Both the position numbers and the translations under genes were made by a program. This document shows, in pieces, positions 40,201-55,200 of a stretch of 64,000 nt of DNA. This DNA is from Chamaea fasciata (Eukaryota > Chordata > Aves > Passeriformes > Sylviidae). A model generated the notes under the pieces. That model did not search any database and was not told where the DNA came from. It saw nothing but the letters and a program-made list of their open reading frames with translations. How positions within the stretch are numbered: position 1 is the first letter of the stretch; each line of letters starts with the position of its first letter. Location: the NCBI GenBank assembly GCA_029207755.1, contig JARCOQ010000001.1, forward strand, positions 94,654,640-94,718,639, read 5' to 3'.

Positions 40201-43200
40201 AATAGTCAAAGATTCAAAGTTGTTGAATAGAAACTTCTAATATTTTTGTCAAAGAAAAGTTTATGGACCTCTTGCAGTAAAGGTATAGCAGTGCTCTCTT
40301 TCTCAAATTCGCCTCTCATGGTTCAGTTTCACTTGGTGTGGAATTCAAAGAAATTACCTTAAGTGACTGCTAATACCCTGTCATTGCACTGCACTTAAAC
40401 CTGCATTGTTTTGTCAAAGGAAACATAAAGAGTTTAGGTTGTCTTTGACAAAGCTGCCTGTTTTTTCATAGCTGTAATAGATAGGAATGTACCATTGGTA
40501 GCTGCCACAGAGGAGCTACCAGTCAGCAGCTCTAGCTTATGGCACACTTTTTTGGGGGGGTGCACCCTGAGGCTTGGTCCCTTTGTAGCTGGCCTTTTGA
40601 ATTTAAATGGAATCTAAATATCTGATAGTCAAACCCATGAAATCCAAAAGTAGAACTGCATGTTTTAAATAATCTAAAACTTACAGGTACTTTTAGGACA
40701 CACTTGGATGTCACAAGCAAAGAAGTACATTATCTGCCACCTGTTGGATTTTTTTTTTTTTTTGGACTGGTGTTCATGTAGGGGTTTAGTGCATCAGAAG
40801 CAGCTTGGTTTCATTGCCTTGTATTTTAAAGAGAGGGTACTTTACTCAAAAGTGTACGTCGAGAGGCATTTAAGTAGTAAAAGCATATGGTATGAATGGA
40901 GGCAGACATTTTAGTAGTAAAAACAACCTGAAACTCAGGAGATGGAATTACATGCATTGAGATTAGCTGGGATTCTGGGTTGTGAAGATGTGATCATTGC
41001 GACAGTGAGCATGAAGTTTTGAAATCAGTGGATGCATCAGTTTGGGACTCCATTGTTTTACCACAGTTGCTGAACAGCTGTTCTAAAACTTCATAAATAG
41101 TAATACTTACTTCAGCAAGGAGTTATGCAAGTTCATCATACTTCACTGGAGACATAATAGCCATCAATATAAGATGGTTTTTTCCAATTTCAAATCTTAA
41201 AATGCTTTTTTTCAAAGTTGCTTTGTTTATCTTAAACTAGATGACTTCTGAATGTAGCTACACATCAGATGCAGCTATTGTGTGGTAGGGTAAAATTGGT
41301 AGGATAAATGTAAATGAGACCCTCCCAAACACATACATTTCTCTAGAGTGAAAAGTGTTGAAAAACACATTGAAGTACAGATCATGTGATAATGTTGACT
41401 TTTTATTTGGTTTTTTTTGGAATGTACAGTTTCAGGGTTGTAGATGCGTCTCTGCATCTTTGTGTTGTTTTTATAAGTAAATTATTTGCCACCTGCACAT
41501 TCTTAGTGAAACGTATTAAAATATATCCAAATATGAAAAGCTCTTTTAACTTTGTTTTTTGATTAAATTGCATATTGCACTAATTCTAGATAAGGTAAAT
41601 TGGCAGTCCTTTCTGCGTAATGGGCAATACTGTTGTCATCTTTCGTCATCACTTAATAATTATTTCTGTAAGAATGGCAGTGAAATAGAGGGATTTAGAG
41701 TGAATAAAACTGTATTCTCCAATAACCCTTTGTAACATCCTTGTAGGTTGACAGGTTCTGGTTTTGTGATGGGGTTTTGGGTTTTTTTCCAACTGGAGAC
41801 TATTATTCTCACCTCTGGAAGGTGGGAGTAGTTATGCTGCATTGTTCTAATTTCCTGAAGGAAGCTTCTTAATCAGAGATTTTGAGGATATAAATTTTGT
41901 CATATCGCCGCTGGATTTGTGTTAATTCATCTGTCAGTGTGATTTTCATAGTGATTCTTTTATGGTTAGCAAATTCTTACAAGCCTCTTGCTGACCATAA
42001 GCCATGCAAACATTGTATCTTTGACTCCCATGGCAAGCCTCCGAAGCACTGCTTGATGTCTAATTGCTGGTGAAAAGGGAAAACAAAAGCATGACCCTTC
42101 TTGAGTTTTATTCAGAAGTCAATGATGTGAGACCAGGCAACATTGTTATCTGTATTTTTTTCTTTTTTTCTTTATTTAATGTGTTTGTGAAAAGTGATTC
42201 TAAAATAACTTCGAGTTCAGTCTTTCTGGATGACACCACAAATAGCGGCAGACTTGGGATCTGACAAGCACCTTAATGTGTATGTTTACTTTGCTCTAGG
42301 TGAGGTGTAAGGGAGGGCACATACTTAATCTGCAGTGGTGTTTGGGGCTAAATACTATTAGCTTTCTCATTTTGAAGGCAAAGGAAGAATTTGGCAGAGG
42401 ATGTAAAAGGGAAGTAGTCAGTATGAAACAGAATTATCCCTTAGGTCTTGAAGTGCTGGAGTTTCCCCTGTGAAGTGACCTCATCATAGCTTGGTGCATT
42501 GAAATGAACAGCTACTGAAAAACATTTTAGGTGTTTTCTACAGCATTCTTCCCAGCCCATTAGAGTAAATAATATAAATTTCTTTTATTGTTTATATATA
42601 CTTGTCTCTTTCTCTGCAGATAGGCTGTTTCCCTGTAGACACAGGCACTCTGAATTCTGAAATTAAATAAATCCGAGAGAAAAAAAAGGACTTTCTTTGT
42701 TACATAGGGCAGAAAATACTGTCTGCCTGAATTACTGGAAAATACAGTATCTTTGCATCATCTAATCAGCTTTCATAAATCTGAGTGACTGAGAAAAGGC
42801 TATCCTATAGTCCTTTCCACTTGTCTATGGGCTACATGAATCTTGCTTCAGTTTTTGAAGCATCTGCTGCTTGCTTTAAGTAAGGTAGGATGAATTTTTG
42901 TAACTGTGTACACACTTGGCTAAGCAGTTATCACACTGTTTCGTACACCTTGTTACGTTCTTTCCTGAACAGGTGAAAGGCACTGTAGTTGATTGCTATA
43001 TTGAGTTTTTGTTGGTGGAGCAGATAGAGCTGTTCACATGTTTAAAAGAACATTGTAGTGTGGTAGGAATGGAAATATATCATATTTAGGCCTTTTCTTC
43101 TATTTTTCAAAATATATTTCAAAATATATTTGTGTCCATGCCATTTCCTATACCTGTGATGTGTCAACAGTGGTTTTTTCTCAAAAACATGTTCAAGGGC

Positions 43201-46200
43201 TGTGTCTTTTTTAAAAAATCAGGTTAAGCATTGCTCTAAACTTGGCCACTGACCAAGTAACCCTGTTGCTTTTGTTGATAAAGCAAAGTGGAGAGTTAAA
43301 CCTGAACTTTAGGCATAGCTTCAGAAGAGCACATCTGTCACTTGTCTTAAGTCGGTGTTCTTGCAGAAGAGCTTCAGGATTTGATAATAAATCAAGATCC
43401 GTGTATAAAGATTATCTGAAGAGAAATAAACTTTTAGTGATCAGATTTTCCGAGCAATGTCTGGCTGCAAACTGCCACAAGGATATGTTGATTTTGGTGT
43501 GTTGGATTCAGGAGAGAGTTCTGGAAGTGCTGCTGGTGATCTCTCCCCATCATGTGCTTTGGTTAGTCCTGGCACAGCCTTGAGCACTCACACTGAGTTC
43601 CTCATGGGTGAGATTGAATCAGAGGCCACAGTCAACTGGGCATTGTTTTCAGCAAGTTCAGAAGTAGAATTGATGAGCACCTTCCCCAGCTTTGAAAATA
43701 ACATTTTCCAATACTATCTGCTTCAGACTGTATCCATCAGAGAGTAGATGTGATTAATTTGGCTTCCAGTTGCTTCATGTGGAAAACCTTCTGTGCCTTT
43801 TTAACTTTTTGGAACAAATTTAGAATTTGAAGTTGGAAAAGGTAATTAGATGACAATAATGCAAAAAAAGTAGCCTGGAAAATCAGTTTTTCTCTAAGTG
43901 ATTTTCAGCTCAGCTGGGTAATTCAGATGTTTTTAGCTGCATCAGAAGTACCATTGCTTGGATGGATTAAAATCTTTTTGCTGTTTTGTCTTAATAAGCG
44001 TAATTCAAAAAGGAGAACTTACTCTGGGGAAAGGGAGAAGAGGCAACAAACATATTATCACAGTGCTGTTTCTCCTCTCAGTTAAATTTGGTTGTTTCAC
44101 CAAATGTTGCTTGAGGTACATTATACATGTGAAATCTTGATTTGTGAGTATGTCAGCTAGAAATAGGAAACCCTTCCCAAGAGGACGCAGTTATGTTCCC
44201 TCACGCAGTTTTCAGTATGCTGGAGAGTGCAATGGGCCGCTGCACTTTAGAAATGGGGAGGAGGCAGAAAGCCTTGACGTTGTGGAGGTGAGAAAGGTAA
44301 GACTTTTGGCTCCTGGGAGGTGGGTTTGGTTACACACAAGTCTGTGTCACTAGCTTTCACAGAATCCTAGAACATTTAGGTTGTTAGGAACCTTAAAGAC
44401 CATCTAGTTCCAGTAGCAACTTCATACAAAACTGTGCTGTTTTGGCTTTCGTGTTGAAGTCTTCTGTCACAATCCTGTCGACTAGAAGAATTTACATAGC
44501 TCCTCAGCATGCATCCAGAATGAAACAATCAGATATATGTGAATGCAGAATGTGGGGGTGGGGAGGAAGGGGCAGCAAGATGAGAGACACCTGACATCAG
44601 TGTGGAAACATGAGTTTGAAAAACAGTTGAGAAAGTCATCTCCTCATGTGACTTCACAGATTTAGCATGAGGTGAAGGTACAGTTTTACAGTTTTGTCCA
44701 GGTTTCCCCTGGTGAAGTCTAAAAGGGGCAGCATAGTCCCATCTATCCAAAAGCATCACCAGCTCTAGTTAACTGTTGTGTGTGCTTACTAGTGAAACCA
44801 CTATTTTGTGTGGTGTTCAGTCAGCTCCAGAGCTGGTATGTGCAGGACAGTATTGCCTGCTGTGTCTCATATTTGATTCAGTATCTAATACCAGGCACAG
44901 GAATTTAAACTTCTAACAGACTTCTTGCTCTCATTGCTTTTTTTTTTTTTTGCTCCTCTTGTTGCTTTTTTTTGCTCTGAAACTCTTACGCTTACTAACT
45001 TGATTTTAGCATCTTCTTTGTAACAGCTGTCTTCTTACTTATTTTTCTGATGTAGTTCCTTTTCTCCTTATTAGCAAAAGAAAGCAATGTCCAAGCTAAG
45101 CCTTAAACTTCTTCAATCCTTTTTCCCCCCAGATCTCTGAAACTGATTCTCTTTCAGAACCTTTACTTTATTTCCTCTTTGCTTTATTTCCAGAAATATA
45201 CCCTGTGTATAAATTAAGTACAGCTTTATACATAACTGTTTCTAACTGCAGATATTTCTACAATTCCTGTTGAGGTTAATTAAATATTAATAATGCCTCG
45301 AATCAAAGCTCCTTCTGGCACTATAAACTGGCTCATTTCCAGCAGCTGTTGCATGTTTCTCTCAGTTGCTTTTGTAACTGATAATTAATTAGAAAATAGA
45401 TTTCTTAAATCAGGGCACGTATGATTTCAGGGACTACATTAACCTCCCTTATTAGGGTTTTATGTTTAAGCCAGTTAAGACCTCTTGAACTGCAAAGGTG
45501 TGCTGGGTTTAACACAGTTGCAGTTCTAAAATTGTTTTCACTGAATCTTTGTTGGACAGGGGTTTTATTTTTATTTCGTGGTAAAAATTAAAATATGACA
45601 TGTCCAAATCATTGGAGATTTGGACAGGGCTATATCTTGAAATACCCTTTTTTAATGTTTACATTTCTCTTGTGTTCTTAAATCAACTTTTTTTTTTTTT
45701 CAATGATACTACTGTGGAGTAAAGCTTTATATGTACTGCTCTTATATCCTGAGCTGTGCAATTGGTTGCATTTAGAGCTGAAAAAGTAAGAAATATATTT
45801 GTGCACACAACACTGTTTTCTATTAATCTAAATCCAAGAAAAAAGTGTATCTAGAGAAAAAATAGTAGCCTACTCCTGTATTCCATTGGGTTTGGGTGAT
45901 GAAAAGTAGGGAAAAAGGGGCTTTCAGCAGTTTGATAAAGGACAATTATCTCATGCCCTTTTTACTTATTTAGTCTTTTAATCTTACATATGTCTTAAAC
46001 TGAGCTGTCTAACCAACTAGTTAGGTCAGTCCTCAAATGCATTTCATCTGTCTGTCCCAGTGGATTGTAGTTCAGGTTGTACAAAGGGTACTAAATATTT
46101 GAGATTAGCTGCTTTGTCTCCAAATTATGTGAAGTATGGGTACTACAATATTTTCATCTAAATTGGAACAAGTAAAATCCTATTGTTAAATGACAATCAT

Positions 46201-49200
46201 GAAGATGAAACTCCAGGGAAATGTGATGAAAACATCAAATTAATTTACTCTTCTTGCTTCCTTGTCAGAATTTTTCTGAAACTTGATTTTTTTTTTTTTC
46301 TGGAGGCTTCATTGCTTCATTGTTCTCACATATGTGAAAACAGACAAGGGCTCATATTATTAGTATCGTTATATTTTACTTTGTTTCATTAGCTGTTGTT
46401 AACTCACTGGTGTTAATGTTTTTTCCCTGATTCTCCTCCCTACTGGGGAGGTTGGAGGAGTCAAAGAGTGGCTTTGACTAAAAGCACAGGGCTGATTTTG
46501 GTGCTTTTTGGCAGATTTACAGCAACTTTACTGAGTTTCTCTCTTGTTCTGGCATCCCCAGAGAGCAGAATTTGAGATCACCTGTTACTTGCAAGCTGCA
46601 CTGTCAGTGGTTTCACCTGGACTGCCTACTAGCCTGCCATGTTTAACTTCACATTCTTTGTTCCTGTTTCAGCACAAAGGAATTCTATCTGCTTTGCCTC
46701 CATTTTTGGTTGGAGACAAAGTGGCGGTTGAGAGGGTGGCAGCCTGTTAAAAGGTAGCACACTGTATGAACAGGGGCCCATGTGTAAAAAAGTAGGATAA
46801 GTTAGTCAGGCTTCAACAGCATTGAAAAGCTGCTTGTTCTTGGCCTACTAACAAGTATAAGTGAAGGAGATGTTATACTAAAGTGCACTTGTGTTGTTTG
46901 TTGGGCTAACATGCTGAGAAGATGCAGAGGTTTTCTGTATTAAATCTTAGTGGGCTACTTCCATGATGCCAGTTCTTCAGAAAGTTACCTTTATCTAGCT
47001 TGAGTCTGAGGTACTGCATCTGACTTAGATTCTCACTTATTTGCTGTGGTTGTTTTGTTGTACTGGGGAGGAATGTTGCTTTTTTTTTTTCCTGTACAAT
47101 TGATGACCAAATGTTCATAGTTTTAACTACACTGGTTTATCTTCTGTGTTTCTGCAAACACTGTTATGTTGTGTTTGACTCCGTAACAGGCACAGAGAAA
47201 GTACGGCAAGCTCAGGACTGCAAGGATCTCCATGTTGTAAACCCTGATTGGCTGTGGAGCTGCCTGGAGCGCTGGGACAAGGTTGAGGAACAGCTCTTTC
47301 CCTTAAAGGATGACTACATCAAAACACACAGGTAGGTGCTATTCGTGAAAGGAATAAGGGCCATGAAAAAAGGTTATTCATACAGTAATGCTGATATGTT
47401 AATGAATGGATTTCTGACAAGTTCAGAGTGGTGTGCAATGCTTATGGATTCTATGGAAGAACTCCTCCTTTTTGTCTATTTCTCTTTTGCTTAAAGTGAA
47501 GACTGTTAAGGGATTAGGAGGCAGTTCAGCAAATAGCATAGTCAGGAGAAAACTTGTAGAAAAGTTGTGGTAACATTACTTTTTTCAGCTGTTACTGGTT
47601 GTTAGCTCTTTTCATTTGGAGAATTTCCCTTTTCAGTTCATCCATAAGCTAACATAGGGAATGCCACCAAGGCACAGGATCATTCATGCTGCCAAAAAAT
47701 GTACATACATTGACTCTACATGAAGAGCTAGTAAAGTATGGCATTTTTTGGTGAAATTTGGTAGTGACGAGAGAGAGAGAGAGAAACAGAAAAATACCAT
47801 AGAAAATTCTAAGAAGAGTTGAAACACATGACAATAGGAGCAAAAACTGGAAGAAAGGAAGTAGTGAGAGGCAGTTTTGGGATGATAAGAAAGTGCTGAA
47901 AGAGAAAATGTAAAAAATAATTAGTACATTAGGGTGACAGTAAGTAGAAGAGGCAGCCAAAAACATTATTAGCAAAGAGGAAGTTGGACTGTATCAGTAA
48001 CAGACCCCTGCAGGATAGTGGCATGGCTAAAGTAACTCCCAACAAGGTACTGTCAAGCCAGCTTCTGGTTCTTGACTTAATCTGTTTGGATTGACCCACA
48101 TCTTGCAAGCCTAACAGAGGATCTTTGCTTCCATGTTTAGACAGGAAGGAGCACAGCATAATGGGGTTTCTGTACTAAGCTGATACTGGTGTGATTGACT
48201 ATGCTAGAGATTTACTTTCTACTTACAAGATGCCCTGTGAGGGCAGAACATGGATGTGTAAGGCTTTGAAGACACTAAAAGAAGCAGTGTGGAAGTAAGG
48301 GCATTTATCAAATGTGACATGAGACAGCATTCCTATTAATGGGAAAGACATGTGGCCTGCTTATGGTTTGATTAGGATACTTAGTCTTTAATAAGTACTA
48401 TCAGAGAGTTTTTAATCAAACTTTGGAATATTTGCATGGGATGTTTAGTTTGTCTCAGAGACCTGACACTGCTAAGTTTGTAGTAGAAACCTGGACAGTG
48501 GCTTGTGAACGTTGCTTTTTGATGTCTAGATGAATGTTAGTCTTCCTCCCTCTATTAATTTACTCTTCCATTTTACTGGAACATGATAATTTTTCCTACT
48601 TCTGTGTTTCAAATACAATACATCTTAACTTCATACTTCCCCACCACCCAAGTTTCAGTCAGTAAGATATCTATCTTAATGCAAATACTTTTACTTTAAC
48701 CCAATTAGGTGCAGCTACTTTGGAAAATATTTTCTCCTTAATGAAGCTGCTTGAAATAGTAATTACGGGTTCAAAGCACTTATTAAACTGAGGGGGGGAG
48801 AAGTCTGAGAAAACATTTGCATGTAAAATGAACCTAAGGTAGCCAGAAAAGAATAGGTATACTTGGAATTGGTTTAGCATGTTGTTGCTGCAAGACTGCT
48901 TCAGAAACGTCCATAAAAGCATCTGGTAAAAACTCCTGTTTTGTGACACTTCTGATATTTGTAACAAATTAGTTGAATCTTTTTTAACACAGCGTTGCTT
49001 TCATGGAGCATGCTGTTTTATTTGATGATTTCTTTAAATTATTCAATTTGCTTTCTTTCTTTTTTTTTTTTTTTTTTTTTTTTGTGACACTTCATCATAA
49101 TTGGGTAGTATGCCATAATGTTGATTCCTGCAACACTGATCTCTGTATGTTTCTGCTGACACTTCTAAAGTTATGTTTTTAAAATACAGCAGGGTGATCC

Positions 49201-52200
49201 CAGGCAGTTTAGTGTTTTAAAAAATTAGTTAGGATGACTTGCAAGTTAATACTACGTGTTTATTTTCTCTCAGAGCAAATTTGGAAATCAAATAGAAAGA
49301 TTGATAAAATAGCCTGCTTTTCTCTTTGTTACATAAATGCAGATTATTGTGCTGTGCTAACTGTACTGTTGTTTCTACCTGGAAGCCATTTCAATAATTT
49401 GTGTTTAGACAATTTTTAAGGCACACTTATTAATATTTTAGTAGTTTAAACATGACATTATCTTGTATTTGCAGTTTTCTGTTTTAAATTCAGTGAGATT
49501 TTAATGAGGTAGAGGAGGAGAAATGTTACTTTAGAGATTTTCCAAGCCATTTCCCTCTTCTGCTTTAGAAGAAAAGGGAATGCTTGTTTTTTACGTTCTG
49601 GTTAGATAGCTCATTTAAATTTCTAATGCAGTTTTTTTTCTGAACTCTGTTGAACAGAGAAAATAGCCCTGCCACGTTTCCTGATACACCCAGCACATTT
49701 CAGACAGCTCTGTTTCACCCAACACCCATCCATCCGAAGTCTCAACCTGGTCCTGAAGTTCGAATTTATGATCCTAACACTGGAAAGCTGATCAGGAAAG
49801 GCACACAGACATCTGCGCAGTCAATGTACATCCAGTCTCCAGCTCCTCCTATCACCTTGCCAGTCCACGGTGAACACTCATCCTTCAGGTACCTAAAGCA
49901 CAGCTAAGAGTCTCATTATCTACATTTTTAGATTCTGTAGTAAATCTTAGTCTTGTTATCCTTTCATTTGATCAAATTGGCATTTTTGCTTTACTTTGTT
50001 TGCTTTCTAAAAAGCAAGAAAATGAGCAAAAGTGAATAATCAGCTGAAGGGAAACCAGAATGCTACAATTCCAGATGCTTTTTGTGCCTCACTGAAGTGG
50101 AACTGGAAATCTCAAACCGAGTAAATTCAGCATGTAGTTTGTGTGGTCTAAAGAATGTCACAGTAACTGATCTCTGAAGTGAGGCAGTTTTATGTTTCTT
50201 AATGGGTATTAGAAAACTGGATTGTTTTTTGTAAATAAAATATACCTGATAGCATTTGGTTCTTGTTTATAAAATTTTCCTCTTCACCTAATTCCTTCAA
50301 ATGGGGCATTAACTTTGTTTCTGAGGAATATCAGAAGTGATGGAAGAGATGTGTAGCTGACTGAGCATTGTGAGATAAGGCCACGTGGTTTGAGTGCTTG
50401 TCACTAATCCTTAGACCATTGAGTCAAGACACTAACTGGAGGAGGAAAAGGCAGTCTGGTTTTTGAAGTACAAAGGCTAGTATCTATCTGGACTTTGTCA
50501 AAATTTGTGTTAAGCTGCAAGAACACCTCTTGTCTCTTAATGTGTAAAATACTTAGAATTCATCTCCAATTATCTAAATAAAAGATCTGACTTTATGGAC
50601 TTCTAACAAGCTTAGCAAGGCTTGTTCATTCCAACGGTAGAGAAGTATCCGGTTAAAGGCAAAGCTTTTCTTTGTAAAGTGTAATCAGCATTCCCTTGTA
50701 CAATGTGATCAGAGTACAGCAGATGTTACAAAGCAATTCATTTTTCAAAAATATAGATCACAACTCTAACTGCACTGTTTTCTACCTTTCTTCTCCCTTG
50801 CCTGCCACTTCAGCAGTTTTATCACTTGTAAAGATTTAGTATGGTAGTGTAGCTTATGTTTTCGCTCTGTCTTCCTGTTGTTTAAAATGTCAGCCTGGTA
50901 TTTTTGTTGTTAAAAATGTCAGCCTGGCTATCTGTTTGTAGCCTTTTTCTTATTTCAGCTTTCCTGTTGTTGTCAACACAGGTTTTCTGAGTATCTCTTG
51001 TTTGTGAAATGTCCTGTTTTCAGTTCCTTTTTAACTGTGTCTTTTAAAGTCTATTTTAGTTTACTATTACATGGTAAATGAGCATTAGAAACTTTAAATA
51101 ATCAAGACATGGCATGTATCCAGAGAGGAGCTGAAAAGTTTTTTGATTTTCTGGTCAGTTATTGTGGAAAGAATTTTTTCTAGAATAAAGCTGTGGAGGC
51201 TTTATCTGTATGCAATTGTCATGACACTTGTAAGGTGCTTCAGTATGATGGGTTATATTGATATTAGTACATCATTGAATGCTCTCAAATGAATAGGTTT
51301 TAATGGGTTCCCTGCCTATGTCAAAAACTTGATGAAGAGATTGTCTGCTTTTCCTTTTTTCCACAAAGCCCATTTTTCCTTAATGCTGAGGTGCTTCTTA
51401 ACTTGAGTATCTTATTGAAAAGGAGGGAAATACAGTTTAGCTGTCCTCTTAGTTGAGTTTTATAGAGCTTCAGACAGGTTTTGAGGGTGGAGTGAGGCTG
51501 TGTCTCCCTTCTACTCCCTTCTTTTATTTCAGTTCAGTGGGGGTTTTTTGTGACAGTGCTCAGAATTGAGGTGTTTTAATCTGACTGTGAATCCAATACT
51601 CAGTGCTGCAACTTTACCCCGCAAATGAGCAGCTGTAAAAATAGATGAGCACAAGATCTTTGCTGAGAAAAATTTTCCTTCTTATTTCCTGTTGATTTGG
51701 TTCTAGTGGTGAAGCTGATGACCTGTAAACACTAATCTCTTAATTGGGACACATCTCTGTTCCTCAGAGCAGTTCTATCTTCTTGAGTTAAGATCCTGAG
51801 GAGTGTTTTGGCAAAGACTAGCGGAAAAGCAAGGCAGTGTTTAAATACCACAGTGCAGACAGAGCAGGAAGGCTGTGAAGAAGTAAGAAAAAGCCAAATA
51901 GAAGCAGCTTTGCTGTGTCTTGACTGAGGAAGAGCTGAGGTGGTACTGTGAGCTTTATCTTAATGCATGCATCAGTGATAGCTTTTTAAAAAAGCTTCAC
52001 ATCTGCTTTAAAATTTTAATACTTGCCTTAAGAGAAAACTACATTAGTGCAACAATTTATTGGTAGAGGACAATGTATTTTGTGTCCTGACAGACTTGAT
52101 GTGCTTCCTTGTTCACATTCTACAGAAAGAGATGAATATTTGTAACTAAACCATCAATTTTATGCAGTTAAAGTTGTTGGCACTCACAACTGCTCCTATT

Positions 52201-55200
52201 GTGGGTGGGTGTAGTCAAAGCCTCCAATAATTTTCTTTGATAGTTTCTCAAATCTTCATATGATTCTGAATTTCAGATAGTGGGAAACAGAATTGCACTG
52301 CTGTGAGTGGAAGCCCTTGGGGACACAGTAGCTGCATGTGGCATAGCAATGGTTCTTGGTGTCTTAGTCTAAGGACAGACCTCCTCGTGGTTAGGAGAGA
52401 ACCTCTTCCTTGCAGGGCTGGTTATTGCAAAAGGCTTCAAGTTACTTGAATACCATTTCATAAGAACTGTTTCAGTTCTCACCATCTTGGATTTCAACAG
52501 TTTTAGTTTCTTTCTGGGATTCAACTTGAAACATAATTTAAAATTGGATATAATTAGTTTAAATTTGTACATGCAATTTGCAGTGAAACTGTCACCGGGG
52601 AATTACAGATGGATCAGTTAACTTAGTCAGAATTTCAAGCAACAGGTCTTGCCACTGTGCTCAGCTCTGAGGCTTGAGCACCTGCTTTTTTATCACAGCT
52701 GTTGCAGCCCATGCAGAAGAGTGAAAAAAGTGTGCAGCTAGTAGAAGGAAAGAGAATGTAATGCTGTTCAGGGGCTGCTGGTGGCCAGCAGGTCTTCCTT
52801 GTCTGAGAACGGGCGGGATTCCTCTCTAAAAATAACCTGCATGTCAGAGCTTTGACACGCTTATATATCTCAACAATTTGCATTTTCATACAGAAACACT
52901 ATTCTACTGACATTACAGGAAACACTAAAGTTGTAACGGGTCATGAGACATGTAGTGTCCTGTTGTTCAAAGTAATGCAAAAGCTAATGGCAGCTTGCAC
53001 TAGAATAAAGAAAAAAGTTATACTGCAGGTTACATTTTAGTGGGCACTAGTTATATGCTAACAGATGAGGCAAAGCTTGAAATATGGGTGTCATTTACAT
53101 GGAAGAAGTTAAAAGTGGCACCCCGGTTTAAAATAATGCTAAGATGCACCAAATGCTTGGTTTGAAGAGGTGTGTCAAGCAGGTGTTGGTGACTTAAGCC
53201 ATACTTTAAGATTTGTGTACATTAATCTCAACATTTTTGTCTGAATTTATATGCTCATAGTTACTATTTCTCCTACTTAATGTTATCAATGTTATTATTA
53301 CAGCAAAAATAAGAAGTGCCAAATTGAACATGTGACTGGAATTTAAATATTTTTAACACATCTGTGATGATAATGTTATTTTAGCTTTTACCCTGATGTA
53401 TCAAGGAAAGTGCTTGTTACTTTCACAAATGTTGAACCCACCCTGCAGATATATGTCCTTGTGCATGTAAGACTGGCAAGCACCAGCCAACCTCTGCAGG
53501 GTTGAATATGGTGGTTTTTTTTAAAAAGTACTTATGAATCTCATTTAATTAGAAAAAAATGTAAATTCCTGCAATTTTATGTCTTTAATTTTTATTCTAC
53601 TTTACAGGCAGCTGAAAATGTAAAAGCCTAAAAAATGTTTTTGACAAAATAAAAATGTCTCTACAAACCTTTAAGAAGACTTTATTTCACATTGCTTTTG
53701 AAAGGCTTTCGTGAGAAGGCTCAATGTTTCTTATCTAGTAGCAGTGGGAACATAATGGGAAAAACATCTGACAGAAGCCTTTAGAAGCTATTAATATAGT
53801 TATTTTACAGTCAATATTTATGTGTAATGTAGTCAAGTATGATCTCACACTGTTCTACTAAAGGAGAGGTTCTCGTCAACTGTATGACAATGTGTTCTTA
53901 AAAAATATGCAAGGTTTATTTCTAGTAAAAAAAATCTGCTTGACTATCATGCTACGTATAACTTCTCTGTAATTCTTGGAATGGTCAAGCTTGTCGTATT
54001 TTTAATAGAGTTGTTTAACAGAGCTTTTGTTTTGTCATTCTCTGTTTTGCTAAGAATGTAAGTGGCATCACCACCTGTCCTTCCTAGGCAAGGAAATCAT
54101 ACTTTGAAAGAACCTTTTGGAAAATATAGTGGAATTCCATATTATTTTCATCATCTGCCTATGAAAATTACTGTCTGAGAGCAATTTAATAGCAAAAAAA
54201 CCCAGTGATATTTAAAGTAGAAAACATAGTAGAGGGGAGAAAAAAAACACCCAACTCAAAAACTGTTAGCAGTGGTGAAAAACTCTAACAAAAAACCGGT
54301 TTGGTTAGTTCATTTTCACAGCATCCAAATTGTTTAAGCTTCACAAGAAATTCCACTGTACAGGAATAAGGCACTACAAAGGGGCATAGGTCTGCCATGC
54401 TGCTGAGTTGTGCTGTGCTGCTGGGGGTCTTCTGCAGCAGATAGTGCAGGTCTGGGTAGCAAGGCAGTGGCTCGGCTCTTTTCCCCCACAGCCTCCTATT
54501 CAAAACAAGATTTTGAATTTCCTGCAACTATCCATGGGATGTGAGAAGAGAGATGTGTATTTGCAAAATATGAGCTGTCAAAATGGGCAAAATTGACAGC
54601 TTTGTATGGCTTTCAGACTTCATACATTCTGGAATTTAAGTACTGAGGTAAAATACTCTTGATATTTAGATAACCTTAAGAAGTTGTCAAGTTCACAAAA
54701 GGCAAAATAATTTTTTAGGACCTTACCTATACCTGACTGGATTTGCATAAGTTAGTAATGGCTTTATTTGTGGGGGACTGTTGGTCTAAAGCTGATTCTT
54801 GTAAATCCTGGCTTGATGATAATTAGCCATTCTGCATAGAAACTCTTGTCTGCAAGATAGCCTTTTTCAGTCAGTCACCCTCAGAAACAGGCTGATGGTC
54901 TCTCACCTGGTAGCTGCAGCTTGAAACTGCTTGTAATTTCAAATACAGTGGTTTTTATACCTGCTTTTGGTAGTCATTCTCCAAATACACAGTCTTATGG
55001 CTAACGTAAATATTTTGTGACCCATGAGCTTTTTGACCTTTGAATTGGATTGTGGGTGGTGCTGAGCTGCTGTAATTTGCTCCAGGAGGCTAATGTGACA
55101 GACCACTACTGGTAGTTAATCTGCATTATATAGTAATTTTAGCTTCTATAAGTCTTTAGTACTTAAGTAATAGTCACAGAAAAATTTACCCAAGGAAGGT

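Noticed and set aside
43242..43747. Two overlapping forward ORFs (113 and 96 codons) in intron 8
   Set aside because: No domain, no splice-site context and no known extra FCP1 exon at this place.
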